The notes beneath the pieces are model-generated. The model did not search any database and was not told the origin of the DNA. It saw nothing but the letters and a program-made list of their open reading frames with translations. A stretch of 27,579 nucleotides of DNA, taken from contig CAYYYS010000035.1 in assembly GCA_964476155.1 (NCBI GenBank), positions 1 to 27,579 of the forward strand, written 5' to 3'. Source of the stretch: JAHIYU01 sp964476155 (GTDB lineage Bacteria > Krumholzibacteriota > Krumholzibacteriia > LZORAL124-64-63). This document shows, piece by piece, positions 1 through 6,934 of this stretch. A program made the translations under genes and the position numbers. Each line of letters starts with the position of its first letter. Positions within the stretch are counted from its first letter, which is position 1.

Positions 1-43
1 TTTGTTAACCAGATCTATCGTGGAATTTCGAGCGGGAGATGAT

Positions 44-118
44 TGGCTCCCCGGGTAGGACTTGAACCTACAACCCTGCGGTTAACAGCCGCATGCTCTA
101 CCATTGAGCTACCGAGGA
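44..118 (-). tRNA. tRNA-Asn (anticodon GTT)
   Basis: Read on the minus strand this folds into a complete cloverleaf. The 7-bp acceptor stem (112-118 with 48-54) has one G-T wobble. The D arm carries the usual AGCTCAATGGTAGAGC-type sequence, the anticodon loop is CTGTTAA (anticodon GTT, Asn), and the T loop is GTTCAAGTC. The discriminator base is G at 47 and the 3' CCA (44-46) is genome-encoded. It delivers asparagine to AAY codons. A strong promoter lies 55 bp upstream. No terminator hairpin with a T run is visible in the 43 bp left of it. Confidence 0.97.
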
Positions 119-173
119 ACCATAAATCGTCTATGAGCCGCCAGCCTATCGACAAGCAGCATGTAGGGGCGAG

Positions 174-202
174 AATATAGGCGACACCCCCCATTCTGTC
201 AA
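174..202 (-). promoter_or_regulatory. sigma70-type promoter of the tRNA-Asn gene
   Basis: On the minus strand TTGACA (197-202), a 17-bp spacer and TATATT (174-179) form a near-consensus sigma70 promoter pointing at the tRNA. A GGGGGG run lies in the spacer. The predicted transcript start is near 167, about 50 nt before the mature tRNA 5' end, which leaves a short leader for RNase P to remove. Confidence 0.85.
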
Positions 203-224
203 GATATCGGCCCGATATCGGCCC
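203..224. repeat. 11-bp tandem duplication upstream of the tRNA promoter
   Basis: Two exact back-to-back copies of GATATCGGCCC are followed by a further GAT. They abut the -35 box of the tRNA-Asn promoter on its upstream side. This could be a slippage product or a paired activator site; nothing else in the window repeats it. Confidence 0.6.
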
Positions 225-315
225 GATCCGCGGCGGCTGTAGGCCCACCCTTGCCACCTCCCCCACACATGGTATCTTGCACCGGCGCCCATCCACCCGA
301 TCCCGGAGACGACCC

Positions 316-1308
316 ATGAGCACGCCCTACGCCCGTGAACTCGAGACCGCCCTGACCGCCGTGCGCGAAGCCGGCCGTCTTTGCCGCGCCGTCCAGGCTC
401 AGCTCGACCCCGGCGTCCTCGAAAAGCGGGACCGCAGCCCCGTCACAGTTGCCGACTTCGGGAGCCAGGCGCTGATCTGCCGCGCCCTGGGCGAGGCCTT
501 CCCCGACGACCCGGCGATCGGCGAGGAGGACGCGTCCGCCCTACGCGATCCCGACAACGGCGCTCTGCTCGAACGTGTACTCGGCCACGTCTGCGACCTG
601 CGTCCCGACGTCTCCCCCGACCAGATCTGCGCCTGGATCGACCGCGGCAGTGCCCGCGACTACACCTCCCGCTTCTGGACCCTCGACCCCATCGACGGCA
701 CCAAGGGTTTCCTGCGCGGACAGCATTACGCCGTCGCGCTGGCGCTGATCGTCGACGGGCGGATCGAACTCGCCGCGCTCGGTTGTCCCAACCTGGGCAC
801 GACCTTCGAGGCGGACCGGGGCGCGGGCACCGTCCTCACCGCGATCCGCGGACACGGTGTCCGGCAATGGCCCCTCGACGGCGAGGGCGATCCCGTCGCC
901 GTCACCGCGAGCGACCTGGCTGACCCGGCCGGCCTGCGTTTCTGCGAATCCGTCGAAGCCGCCCACTCCTCCCACGACGACGCGGCGCGCATCGCCGCAC
1001 ACCTGGGCGTGACCGCGCCGGGCGTCCGTGTCGACAGCCAGGTCAAATACGGCGTGACCGCTCGCGGCGAGGCCGACGCCTACCTGCGGCTGCCCAAGTC
1101 GGCCGAGTACGTGGAGAAGATCTGGGACCATGCGGCCGGCGCGCTGGTGGTGACCGAGGCCGGTGGGCGGGTGACCGATATCGACGGTAACGACCTCGAC
1201 TTTTCGCGGGGTTACCGGCTGGAGCGAAACCGCGGAGTGATCGTCACCAACGGCAAGTTGCACGAGGCGGTTCTGGACGCGATCAGGACTCTGGGCATCG
1301 CTGGTTAA
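316..1308 (+). CDS. 3'(2'),5'-bisphosphate nucleotidase, HAL2/CysQ-type inositol monophosphatase family
   Basis: Probable Mg2+-dependent phosphatase that removes the 3' phosphate from PAP/PAPS, the by-product of sulfate assimilation and sulfotransferases; related members act on inositol phosphates. The product is 330 aa. The family metal site is visible as GEED (E70-E71-D72), DPIDGTKGF (D124 and D127) and the C-terminal WDHAAG (D271). The TLDPIDGTKGFLRG stretch is the variant typical of HAL2/SAL1-type bisphosphate nucleotidases rather than plain inositol monophosphatases. The ATG at 316 is chosen because GGAG sits at 304-307; an earlier in-frame ATG at 277 would add only an Arg-rich 13-residue stretch and has no ribosome site. 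The gene is monocistronic and ends 13 bp from the stop of the convergent toxin gene. The substrate is not decided by sequence alone. Confidence 0.88.
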   Translation: MSTPYARELETALTAVREAGRLCRAVQAQLDPGVLEKRDRSPVTVADFGSQALICRALGEAFPDDPAIGEEDASALRDPDNGALLERVLGHVCDLRPDVSPDQICAWIDRGSARDYTSRFWTLDPIDGTKGFLRGQHYAVALALIVDGRIELAALGCPNLGTTFEADRGAGTVLTAIRGHGVRQWPLDGEGDPVAVTASDLADPAGLRFCESVEAAHSSHDDAARIAAHLGVTAPGVRVDSQVKYGVTARGEADAYLRLPKSAEYVEKIWDHAAGALVVTEAGGRVTDIDGNDLDFSRGYRLERNRGVIVTNGKLHEAVLDAIRTLGIAG

Positions 1309-1321
1309 TAGAACTTTGCCA

Positions 1322-1750
1322 TCATCCCTGCTCATCCTTGGTCAGAAAAAGAGACAGCAGCTCCTGGGGCGGATGGACCGGAATTCGTGACTTCTTGAAG
1401 TCGCGCAAGTTCCTGGTGACTATCGCGTCGGCCTGGATACTACAGGCTGATTCATGGACGACTGCATCTTCATAATCTCTGAAGGGAAGAGCCAATGCGC
1501 TTGCCAGAATCCGGCGATTCACATGAGCCACATCGAAGAGACTCAACAACATCTCGATACAGGCCCGGGCCGATTTGGAGTCAACCGCTTTGGCTGAGAG
1601 GTCGTGTAGCGTCGTCACACTGGTGGCACACAAAAAACCTGAAATCCGCCCCTTTTCGACCATCGTGAAAAGCGCGGCAGAGTGATCGGAATGGGGCCGG
1701 CGGTCCAGAAGGACATCGAGAACGACATCCGTGTCGAAAAGAACCCTCAA
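1322..1750 (-). CDS. PIN-domain ribonuclease toxin (VapC-like)
   Basis: Product of 142 aa covering a single PIN domain, a Mg2+-dependent RNase fold that cleaves tRNA or rRNA in VapBC modules. Acidic residues are at the expected places: the N-terminal LFDTDVVLDVL strand (D6, D8, D12), the central RDYEDAVVHESA helix and the C-terminal AIVTRNLRDF strand. The start is TTG (1748-1750), overlapping the antitoxin stop by 4 bp (TTGA), with GAGGA about 9 nt upstream; this predicts translational coupling. GC content is visibly lower than in neighbouring genes, suggesting acquisition by transfer. The RNA target cannot be told from sequence. Confidence 0.85.
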   Translation of the reverse strand: MRVLFDTDVVLDVLLDRRPHSDHSAALFTMVEKGRISGFLCATSVTTLHDLSAKAVDSKSARACIEMLLSLFDVAHVNRRILASALALPFRDYEDAVVHESACSIQADAIVTRNLRDFKKSRIPVHPPQELLSLFLTKDEQG

Positions 1751-1989
1751 AGGTACTTATCCTCAAGGTGACGGTGGTAGGTGGATCGATCAACCTTGTG
1801 ACCTTGAAGAATGCCCTTGAGTGATCGAACTGTCGGGGTCAGCTCAATGTCTTCGGTTGTAGGGTGTGAGTCCAAATGAGAAAAGTACTCCGCGACGATT
1901 TGCGAGACGGACCGTCCTGTGCGGTGGGCGTATTTCTTGGCCTGTACGATCAGTCGTTGATCAAGGCGAAGTGTGAGTTTGACATTCAA
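1747..1989 (-). CDS. DUF6364-like antitoxin partner of the PIN toxin
   Basis: Small protein (80 aa) encoded immediately before the PIN toxin. Its N-terminus (VKLTLRLDQRLIVQAKKYA) has the beta-strand then helix pattern of ribbon-helix-helix proteins of the DUF6364 type. The C-terminal half (TVRSLKGILQG...HLEDKYL) looks like the segment that wraps the toxin. The TTG at 1989 is chosen as start because GGAGGT lies 4 nt upstream; the frame is open further to 2016 (another TTG), but those nine extra codons would contain the ribosome site. It probably neutralises the toxin and represses the operon through the inverted repeat at 2010-2034. Calling it an antitoxin rests mainly on position and fold pattern. 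Confidence 0.78.
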   Translation of the reverse strand: MNVKLTLRLDQRLIVQAKKYAHRTGRSVSQIVAEYFSHLDSHPTTEDIELTPTVRSLKGILQGHKVDRSTYHRHLEDKYL

Positions 1990-2009
1990 TGGAACCTCCA
2001 AATGTGTGG

Positions 2010-2034
2010 CGTACAACTAATTCAATATTGTACG
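2010..2034. promoter_or_regulatory. inverted-repeat operator of the toxin-antitoxin operon
   Basis: A perfect 7-bp inverted repeat, CGTACAA (2010-2016) and TTGTACG (2028-2034), is separated by 11 bp. It covers the -10 box and start region of the operon promoter, the expected place for antitoxin autorepression. The half-site centres are about 18 bp apart, compatible with two ribbon-helix-helix dimers. Confidence 0.75.
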
Positions 2035-2055
2035 TCACTTTGGCCTGAACGTCAA
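2027..2055 (-). promoter_or_regulatory. promoter of the toxin-antitoxin operon
   Basis: On the minus strand TTGACG (2050-2055), a 17-bp spacer and TACAAT (2027-2032) make a near-consensus sigma70 promoter. The -10 box lies within the right half of the operator, so binding there would exclude RNA polymerase. Confidence 0.8.
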
Positions 2056-2099
2056 GACGCCAATTCCCAATTATTCCACGTGGTCGGATATATCAACCC

Positions 2100-3485
2100 C
2101 TACCACGCTTCCAGCGCCAGGATGAACCGCCACCCCCGCTCCCCCATCCCCTCACCCACGGGCCGCGCCGCGTAGAATCGGATGTTGCTCAACTGGTTCC
2201 ATAGCCCCAGGAATTTGCCCAGGCCAACGCCGGCGTCCGCTCGCCAGCCGGTGCCGCCGGGATAGTTGTCCAGGGCACCCTGGTTGCGATGGACACGGCC
2301 CCAATCGGCGAAAGTGATCGGTTGCAGACCGAGCTTGCGCAGCAACGGCACACGCAGCGACTCGAAGATATCGATATCCCAGCGCACGTCGAGGCTGACC
2401 CAGGCGCCGCCGTCGCCGACAAGCTCGCGCGATTCGAAGCCGCGCAGGGTACCGTGGTCGCCGAGGTAGGTTTTCCCGGGCATGGGGAGCTGGCGATCGG
2501 CGGTTCGCCAGTTGCCGGCGAGGGTCCAGACGTCACCCCAGCCGTCTTGGCCGCGCCAGACGGCGTGCAGATCGAAGCGGCGGTACCAGGCCTGGCCGTT
2601 CGCACTCGCAACCACGTCCGGCAGTCCCGGTGCGTCCGAAACGCGTCGCCACTCGTGTCGCCCACTCAAGCGCAATCCCCGCCAGCGCCAGCTCAGGACG
2701 GCGTAGAGGTCGCGATGGGATAGTCGCTCGGCGGCCAGGTTGTCCGGCACGTCGCCGCCGAAAAGGCTCCAGTCGGTGGCCACGCCGAGGGGTCGGTGCG
2801 TGCCGCCGCCGCCACCCAAGCGCAGTGTGAGCGGCGGGCGCGGGGTGATACGCAGGCCGGCGCGCCAATACTCATGCTCGTAGTAGTGGTTGGGATCCTT
2901 GCCGCCGAAGACTGCGGTCGCGGCGCGTTCGATACGCGAGTCACCCGCGAACCATTCGGCGTCGCGGCCCCCCTCGGCTTCGAGGGTGAGCCAGGTCCAG
3001 GGGGAGCGTTTAAGATAACCGTCCGCATCGAACAGGCGGCCGGTGGCGAGCGGCAGCTTTACTCGGTGTCGATGGGACAGCTTCTTCCACGCGAATCCAT
3101 AGCTCACACCGCTGACCAGACGAGGCTGTCGCGAGCCGGGACGGTAGACCTTGACCTCGCCGCCCACGTCGAAACCCTGAACGCGGTTGAATCCGCTGCC
3201 TCTCAGCGGCCTCACCTTGAAGCGCCAGGGTCGACCACTGAACATGCGCCCAATAACAAGGTCCCCCTCGATGGTCAGCGAATCGAGCCGCGCCCTGGTC
3301 AGACCAACACCGAGGTCATCCAGGGTCAGGGGCTCATACCAGTCGCTCTCCAGATTGCGCCAATAGGTGTTGAGCGAATCGATGGCCGCTTCTTCGGACA
3401 CCCAGATCAGCGAGTCCGGATCGGTGATGCCGGCCATTGAAACCGCGGCCGTGAAAATGACGAACAGCAGGACACATGTTTTCAC
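2100..3485 (-). CDS. outer-membrane beta-barrel protein, Omp85-superfamily type without POTRA domains
   Basis: Product of 461 aa with an N-terminal signal peptide (MKTCVLLFVIFTAAVSMAG). After about 70 residues the rest has alternating amphipathic strands. The region LRGF (L347-F350) followed by ESRELVGDGGAW and LDVRWDI matches the strand-hairpin region that carries the conserved RGF motif in Omp85 proteins. The C-terminus ends RFILALEAW, an aromatic-terminated last strand of the kind recognised by the BAM machine. There is no room for POTRA repeats, so it is likely a short 'noNterm' Omp85 relative. The start is GTG, overlapping the upstream stop by 4 bp, with GAGGAGG just before it. The gene is co-transcribed with the lipoprotein. 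Its function (lipid or protein export, or pore) is unknown. Confidence 0.72.
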   Translation of the reverse strand: MKTCVLLFVIFTAAVSMAGITDPDSLIWVSEEAAIDSLNTYWRNLESDWYEPLTLDDLGVGLTRARLDSLTIEGDLVIGRMFSGRPWRFKVRPLRGSGFNRVQGFDVGGEVKVYRPGSRQPRLVSGVSYGFAWKKLSHRHRVKLPLATGRLFDADGYLKRSPWTWLTLEAEGGRDAEWFAGDSRIERAATAVFGGKDPNHYYEHEYWRAGLRITPRPPLTLRLGGGGGTHRPLGVATDWSLFGGDVPDNLAAERLSHRDLYAVLSWRWRGLRLSGRHEWRRVSDAPGLPDVVASANGQAWYRRFDLHAVWRGQDGWGDVWTLAGNWRTADRQLPMPGKTYLGDHGTLRGFESRELVGDGGAWVSLDVRWDIDIFESLRVPLLRKLGLQPITFADWGRVHRNQGALDNYPGGTGWRADAGVGLGKFLGLWNQLSNIRFYAARPVGEGMGERGWRFILALEAW

Positions 3486-4414
3486 GGTGCGACCTCCTCT
3501 TCGTACGCTACGCCGTCGATCACGTAGTCGACCAACTCCACGTCGAGTTCGACACGGTCGGGCAGGAACGGCAGATCGGTCAATGTGACCCAGGCGTGCA
3601 GTTCGTCCGTTTGCCAGCGCTCGCCCACTAGCCGCTGGGTCCAGACCAGGCGCGGTATCGAGGCGATGAACAGGGGCGCCGGTGTCGGGTCGGACACGCG
3701 GCCTTCCATGCGACGGATGGCCAGGTCGCTGTAGTCGATCCAGACCACGCCGTCCAGGCCGGGCTCGAAGCGGTTCTTGGGGGTAAAGCCGATCTTGAAG
3801 ACGAGGTGGTCGCCGATCAGAGTGCGCTCGAGAATCTCGAAGCGGTAGCGGCCGGCGGTCATCAGGGCGAAGGGCATGCCCATGGCCTGGCCCTTCACGT
3901 CGTCCTGCCAGAATTCGGTGATCTCCGGGTCATCCTCTTCTTCCATCAGTTCGCCGCCCTCGTAGCTGCGCTTGGCGGAAAAGAGCCGGGCGATTCGTTC
4001 CTCGCCGTCCTTGTCCACCGACACGCGCTGGCCCTCGACGAATTCCTTGCGGCGGGTCTTGGCGGGATCCGGATCGTCCCAGTAGGCGTTGACCTTGCTG
4101 AGCGAGGTGACGGACATCTCGCCGATCCGGCGGTAGTCCGCTTCCATGCGCTCGCCGATGCGACGCACGAGTTCGCTCACCCGCAGACGCGGCGCGCGCA
4201 CGTGCACCGTATCGACGCCCGCGCCGGCCAGGGGGATCGTGTCCTCCGGCGTGACCACGACCGCGAAGCCCTGCTCCAGCAGGGCGTCGATGTCGACGAG
4301 CCAGGGGTCGTCCTCGGTGCCGCTCCCCTCGTCCGGGTCGGCGGTGCAGGCGGCCGCGGCGACAAGCATCAACGTGGCGAGCATGAACATTGATAGAAGC
4401 CTGGATCTTTCCAT
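3482..4414 (-). CDS. lipoprotein with LolA/LolB-like fold, partner of the beta-barrel gene
   Basis: Product of 310 aa with a lipoprotein signal: a hydrophobic helix ending VAAAAC, lipidated on C23. The middle and C-terminal parts (FKIGFTPKNRFEPGLDG, VVWIDYSDLAIRRMEG, then LPFLPDRVELDVEL) resemble LolA-type outer-membrane lipoprotein-sorting proteins, which fold as a half-open lipid-binding barrel. The ATG at 4414 has GGAGGGG just upstream. The next gene overlaps by 4 bp (GTGA) and encodes an Omp85-like barrel, so the two products probably work together in the envelope: a periplasm-facing lipid-binding lipoprotein and a membrane barrel. The exact family and ligand are not recognised; the fold call is by sequence pattern only. 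Confidence 0.65.
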   Translation of the reverse strand: MERSRLLSMFMLATLMLVAAAACTADPDEGSGTEDDPWLVDIDALLEQGFAVVVTPEDTIPLAGAGVDTVHVRAPRLRVSELVRRIGERMEADYRRIGEMSVTSLSKVNAYWDDPDPAKTRRKEFVEGQRVSVDKDGEERIARLFSAKRSYEGGELMEEEDDPEITEFWQDDVKGQAMGMPFALMTAGRYRFEILERTLIGDHLVFKIGFTPKNRFEPGLDGVVWIDYSDLAIRRMEGRVSDPTPAPLFIASIPRLVWTQRLVGERWQTDELHAWVTLTDLPFLPDRVELDVELVDYVIDGVAYEEEVAP

Positions 4415-4737
4415 GTCCCCTCCGGTGAACTGGCGGGAGCGGCGGCGGTCGACCGGTTCAGCGTCGACCTGGCGCCGTGCGGATCACGTATACCAACTCT
4501 GATCTGAGATGTTTCGGCTGATCCGGGCGCGAGCCGCGTCGGAACGAGTTTCCTCCGCAGCCGGTCCCGCAGCCGCGATCACTGCAATCCCGGGACCGTT
4601 GTGCACGCTGGTCATCATACCGTACTCAAGCATACGCTTGTAGGCCGGAAACGGTTACGCGACGGGTGATGATCCGTGCGGACCATATCCCATCGCGTTA
4701 CATCGCGCGGCGCATCGTCAACCGACGATGACACCTG
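4415..4737. other. 323-bp intergenic region upstream of the lipoprotein-barrel operon
   Basis: No coding frame is credible here. A possible extended -10 element (TGG then TATACG on the minus strand, -10 at 4487-4492) could drive the lipoprotein-barrel operon, but no good -35 box accompanies it. Two small hairpins are visible: CAAGC/GCTTG at 4627-4640, and CATCGTC/GACGATG at 4713-4730 next to the stop of the PHP gene. Confidence 0.4.
4713..4730 (-). terminator. hairpin downstream of the PHP gene
   Basis: A perfect 7-bp stem (CATCGTC, AACC loop, GACGATG) begins 8 bp past the stop of the minus-strand PHP gene. It lacks a T run on the minus strand, so it may stabilise the 3' end or assist Rho rather than act as a classic intrinsic terminator. 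Confidence 0.4.
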
Positions 4738-5553
4738 CTAGCGGGCTTTGAAGAAAGACTGCACTTCCTCGGCGGAGTGGGTGTTGAGGATCTGCCGGCA
4801 GCACAACCCGGCTTCGCGGGTCATCTGGGCGCCGTGGCGGTAGTCGCCCAAGCGAGCGGCGCGATGGGCGTCCGAGGCGATCACCAGGGTCACGCCCAGC
4901 TTCTGGGCGTTGGTGCAGTTCTTCCAGTCCAGATCGGGATGATTGGGATTGGCGTCGATCTCCACGGCGACCGCGGCCTTCGAGGCTGCGTTTAGGACGA
5001 CCTCGAGATCCAGGGGAAGCTCACTGCCGGTGGTCATGAAATGCCCGATGGGATGGCCGAGAATCGAGACGCGGGGATTGTTGATGGCTTTGATGGCGCG
5101 TTCGGTCTGCTGCTCGATGTCGAGATCGTGGGAAAGCCGCATGGTGGCCACCACGTAGTCGAAGGCGTCGAGGATCTCGTCGTCGAAGGGCAGCGCGCCG
5201 TCGGGACCAACCTCCACTTCGGCCCCATGCAGGAGCGTGAAGCCGTTGGCGTCTCCATTGAAGCGCACGATCTCTTCGTGTTGGCTGGCCATGCTTTCAC
5301 AGCACAGACCGTCGCGACAATAGTCGCTCTGCAGCTTGTCGGTAACCCCCAGGTACTCCAGACCCAACTCGTGCGCGATGCCGACCATCGCACCCAGATC
5401 ATGGGCGCCGTCGGCATAGGACGTGTGGCAATGCAACAGGCCACGGACATCACATTGTCGCAAGAGCTCGAAGTGCTGGATGGAACAGGACTCCTTACAG
5501 GGCCACGCCCTGTCGAGACAACTCGGGGTGTCTTCCGGTAGCTGTGTGTTCAT
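4738..5553 (-). CDS. PolX-like PHP-domain protein with substituted metal ligands
   Basis: Stand-alone PHP domain of 271 aa, most like the C-terminal phosphoesterase domain of PolX DNA polymerases; no polymerase part is present. Visible motifs are HCHT (H41, H43), YADG (D48), GAEVEV (E112), LGHPIG (H167) and SDAH (D228, H230), followed by the RQILNT end. Two positions depart from the family. The usual TDHS reads TDKL (K73), and the usual ASVH reads ATMR (M138); both His are normally metal ligands. It also has many cysteines (C12, C19, C23, C34, C42, C79, C84, C85). The Met at 5553 is preferred; 28 further codons are open upstream but look non-coding, and the ribosome site is weak. It may be a metal-poor or altered hydrolase; the substrate is unknown. 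Confidence 0.72.
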   Translation of the reverse strand: MNTQLPEDTPSCLDRAWPCKESCSIQHFELLRQCDVRGLLHCHTSYADGAHDLGAMVGIAHELGLEYLGVTDKLQSDYCRDGLCCESMASQHEEIVRFNGDANGFTLLHGAEVEVGPDGALPFDDEILDAFDYVVATMRLSHDLDIEQQTERAIKAINNPRVSILGHPIGHFMTTGSELPLDLEVVLNAASKAAVAVEIDANPNHPDLDWKNCTNAQKLGVTLVIASDAHRAARLGDYRHGAQMTREAGLCCRQILNTHSAEEVQSFFKAR

Positions 5554-5711
5554 AGCCTGTCGCCGATCCCTGGAAAGGGGTTTTGAAGTGATGCGAATCG
5601 TGAACCCATGATAGAAACGGTCCCCGGTCTGTCGCAACCTAAACCGTCGCTTATATGCCGATCAAATCAAAGGACGTGCTGTCAGACTTGAACAGACGCG
5701 ACCGCAGCAGC

Positions 5712-6677
5712 TCATTCATGAATAATCCGGGTGAGGTCATCCATATCGACATTACCGCCGGAAATGATGATGCCGACCCGGGCCAATCCGTCGCGCGCCC
5801 TGAATCCATCCGACAGCACGGCCGCCACCGGCACCGCCGAACTGGGCTCGATGAGCTGTTTCATGCGGGTCCACACCAACCCCATGGCCGACGTGATCTC
5901 GTCCTCCGACACGGTGACGATGGTCTCCAGATGGTCGCGTAGCACGGGCCAGGTGAGCGTGCCGAGACTGGTGAGCAGACCGTCGGCAATGGTGTTCGGG
6001 GCCGTCTGGGGGATCAGTTCGCCGGCCGCCAGGGATCGCGCCGCGTCGTCGGCTCCTTTTGGTTCGGCGCCGAAGAGGCGAAGGCCCGGCTTGATGCCCC
6101 GCGCCGCGATGCAGGTGCCGGACATGAGACCGCCGCCGCCGACCGGGGCGATGATCGCGTCCAGGTCGGGCACGTCCTCAAGCAACTCGAGCGCGGCGGT
6201 GCCCTGGCCGGCGATCGTGGGCGCGTAATCGTAGGGGTGGATGAAAACTCCGCCGGTTTCCTTCAGCACCTTGTTCGCCGTGGCTTCGCGCGCTGCGAGG
6301 GTCGGCTTGCATTCGATGATGTGGGCGCCGTAGCCCGCGACCGCAGCGCGCTTGACTGTCGGCGCATTGCTCGGCATGACGATGTGGGCGGGGATGCCGC
6401 GAAGCTGGGCGGCCAGCGCGAGCGCCTGCGCGTGGTTCCCGCTGCTGTGGGTGACGACTCCGTGCGCGGCCGCTTCGCCGGTGAGTTGGCTGACGGAATT
6501 CCAGGCGCCGCGGAACTTGAAGGCGCCGACGCGCTGGAGGTGCTCGCACTTGAAGAAGAGACGGCGACCGGCTTGTTCGTCGATAAGGCGACTGGTCATG
6601 ACGGGGGTGCGATGGGCGACGCCGGCTATGCGTTGGGCGGCGGCTTGGATGTCTTGGTAGGTGACGGGGGTGTTCAT
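5712..6677 (-). CDS. PLP-dependent serine/threonine dehydratase or serine racemase type enzyme
   Basis: Fold-type II PLP enzyme of 321 aa, probably a catabolic threonine/serine ammonia-lyase (producing 2-oxobutyrate or pyruvate plus ammonia) or a serine racemase. The PLP lysine is K54 in GAFKFRGA. The re-face serine is S78 in HSSGNHAQ, and the phosphate-binding glycine loop is PVGGGGLMSG. The C-terminal cofactor-ring motif is IISGGN. There is no C-terminal ACT regulatory domain, which argues against the biosynthetic IlvA form. The ATG at 6677 begins the conserved protein; the 26 codons open upstream are Pro/Thr-rich and unlike the family. No strong ribosome site is seen. Racemase and dehydratase activities cannot be separated by eye. 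Confidence 0.87.
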   Translation of the reverse strand: MNTPVTYQDIQAAAQRIAGVAHRTPVMTSRLIDEQAGRRLFFKCEHLQRVGAFKFRGAWNSVSQLTGEAAAHGVVTHSSGNHAQALALAAQLRGIPAHIVMPSNAPTVKRAAVAGYGAHIIECKPTLAAREATANKVLKETGGVFIHPYDYAPTIAGQGTAALELLEDVPDLDAIIAPVGGGGLMSGTCIAARGIKPGLRLFGAEPKGADDAARSLAAGELIPQTAPNTIADGLLTSLGTLTWPVLRDHLETIVTVSEDEITSAMGLVWTRMKQLIEPSSAVPVAAVLSDGFRARDGLARVGIIISGGNVDMDDLTRIIHE

Positions 6678-6810
6678 TGTTGGGCCGGTCTTCGGGCTTG
6701 GGGTGTGCGGTGGCGTGGTGGGGGGATTGTACTCGCTTGGTTGGATATGACGCAATCAAATCCGGGGGTGTGAGGGCTTTGAGGTTCGCATGAATCATGC
6801 CCGCGCGGTC

Positions 6811-6848
6811 GCGCAACATGTTTTATAATATATAGTTAGGTGTTGCGC
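6811..6848. promoter_or_regulatory. 8-bp inverted repeat around an AT-rich island
   Basis: GCGCAACA (6811-6818) and TGTTGCGC (6841-6848) are perfect inverted copies flanking 22 bp that include TTTTATAATATATAG, a sharp AT-rich island in a high-GC region. The right arm contains the -35 box of the HNH gene promoter, so a dimeric regulator bound here could control that gene and possibly the divergent dehydratase. Confidence 0.5.
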
Positions 6849-6871
6849 AATAGGCGTTCTTGGACTATATT
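6843..6871 (+). promoter_or_regulatory. promoter of the HNH gene
   Basis: TTGCGC (6843-6848), a 17-bp spacer and TATATT (6866-6871) form a good sigma70-like promoter. It lies 63 bp before the HNH start codon. Confidence 0.65.
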
Positions 6872-6934
6872 GTCTCTATCGAATGCACTCGTTTCGACCT
6901 CCCGCGAAACGCTCGTTTTCTGGGAGGTTTTTCT

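Noticed and set aside
2076..2083. CCACGTGG as a further copy of the fic-edge palindrome
   Set aside because: Only the 8-bp core is shared; the flanking T and A blocks that define the repeat are absent.
4738..5637. Full PolX DNA polymerase
   Set aside because: No polymerase beta-like domain exists before the PHP domain; the upstream frame adds only 28 unrelated codons.
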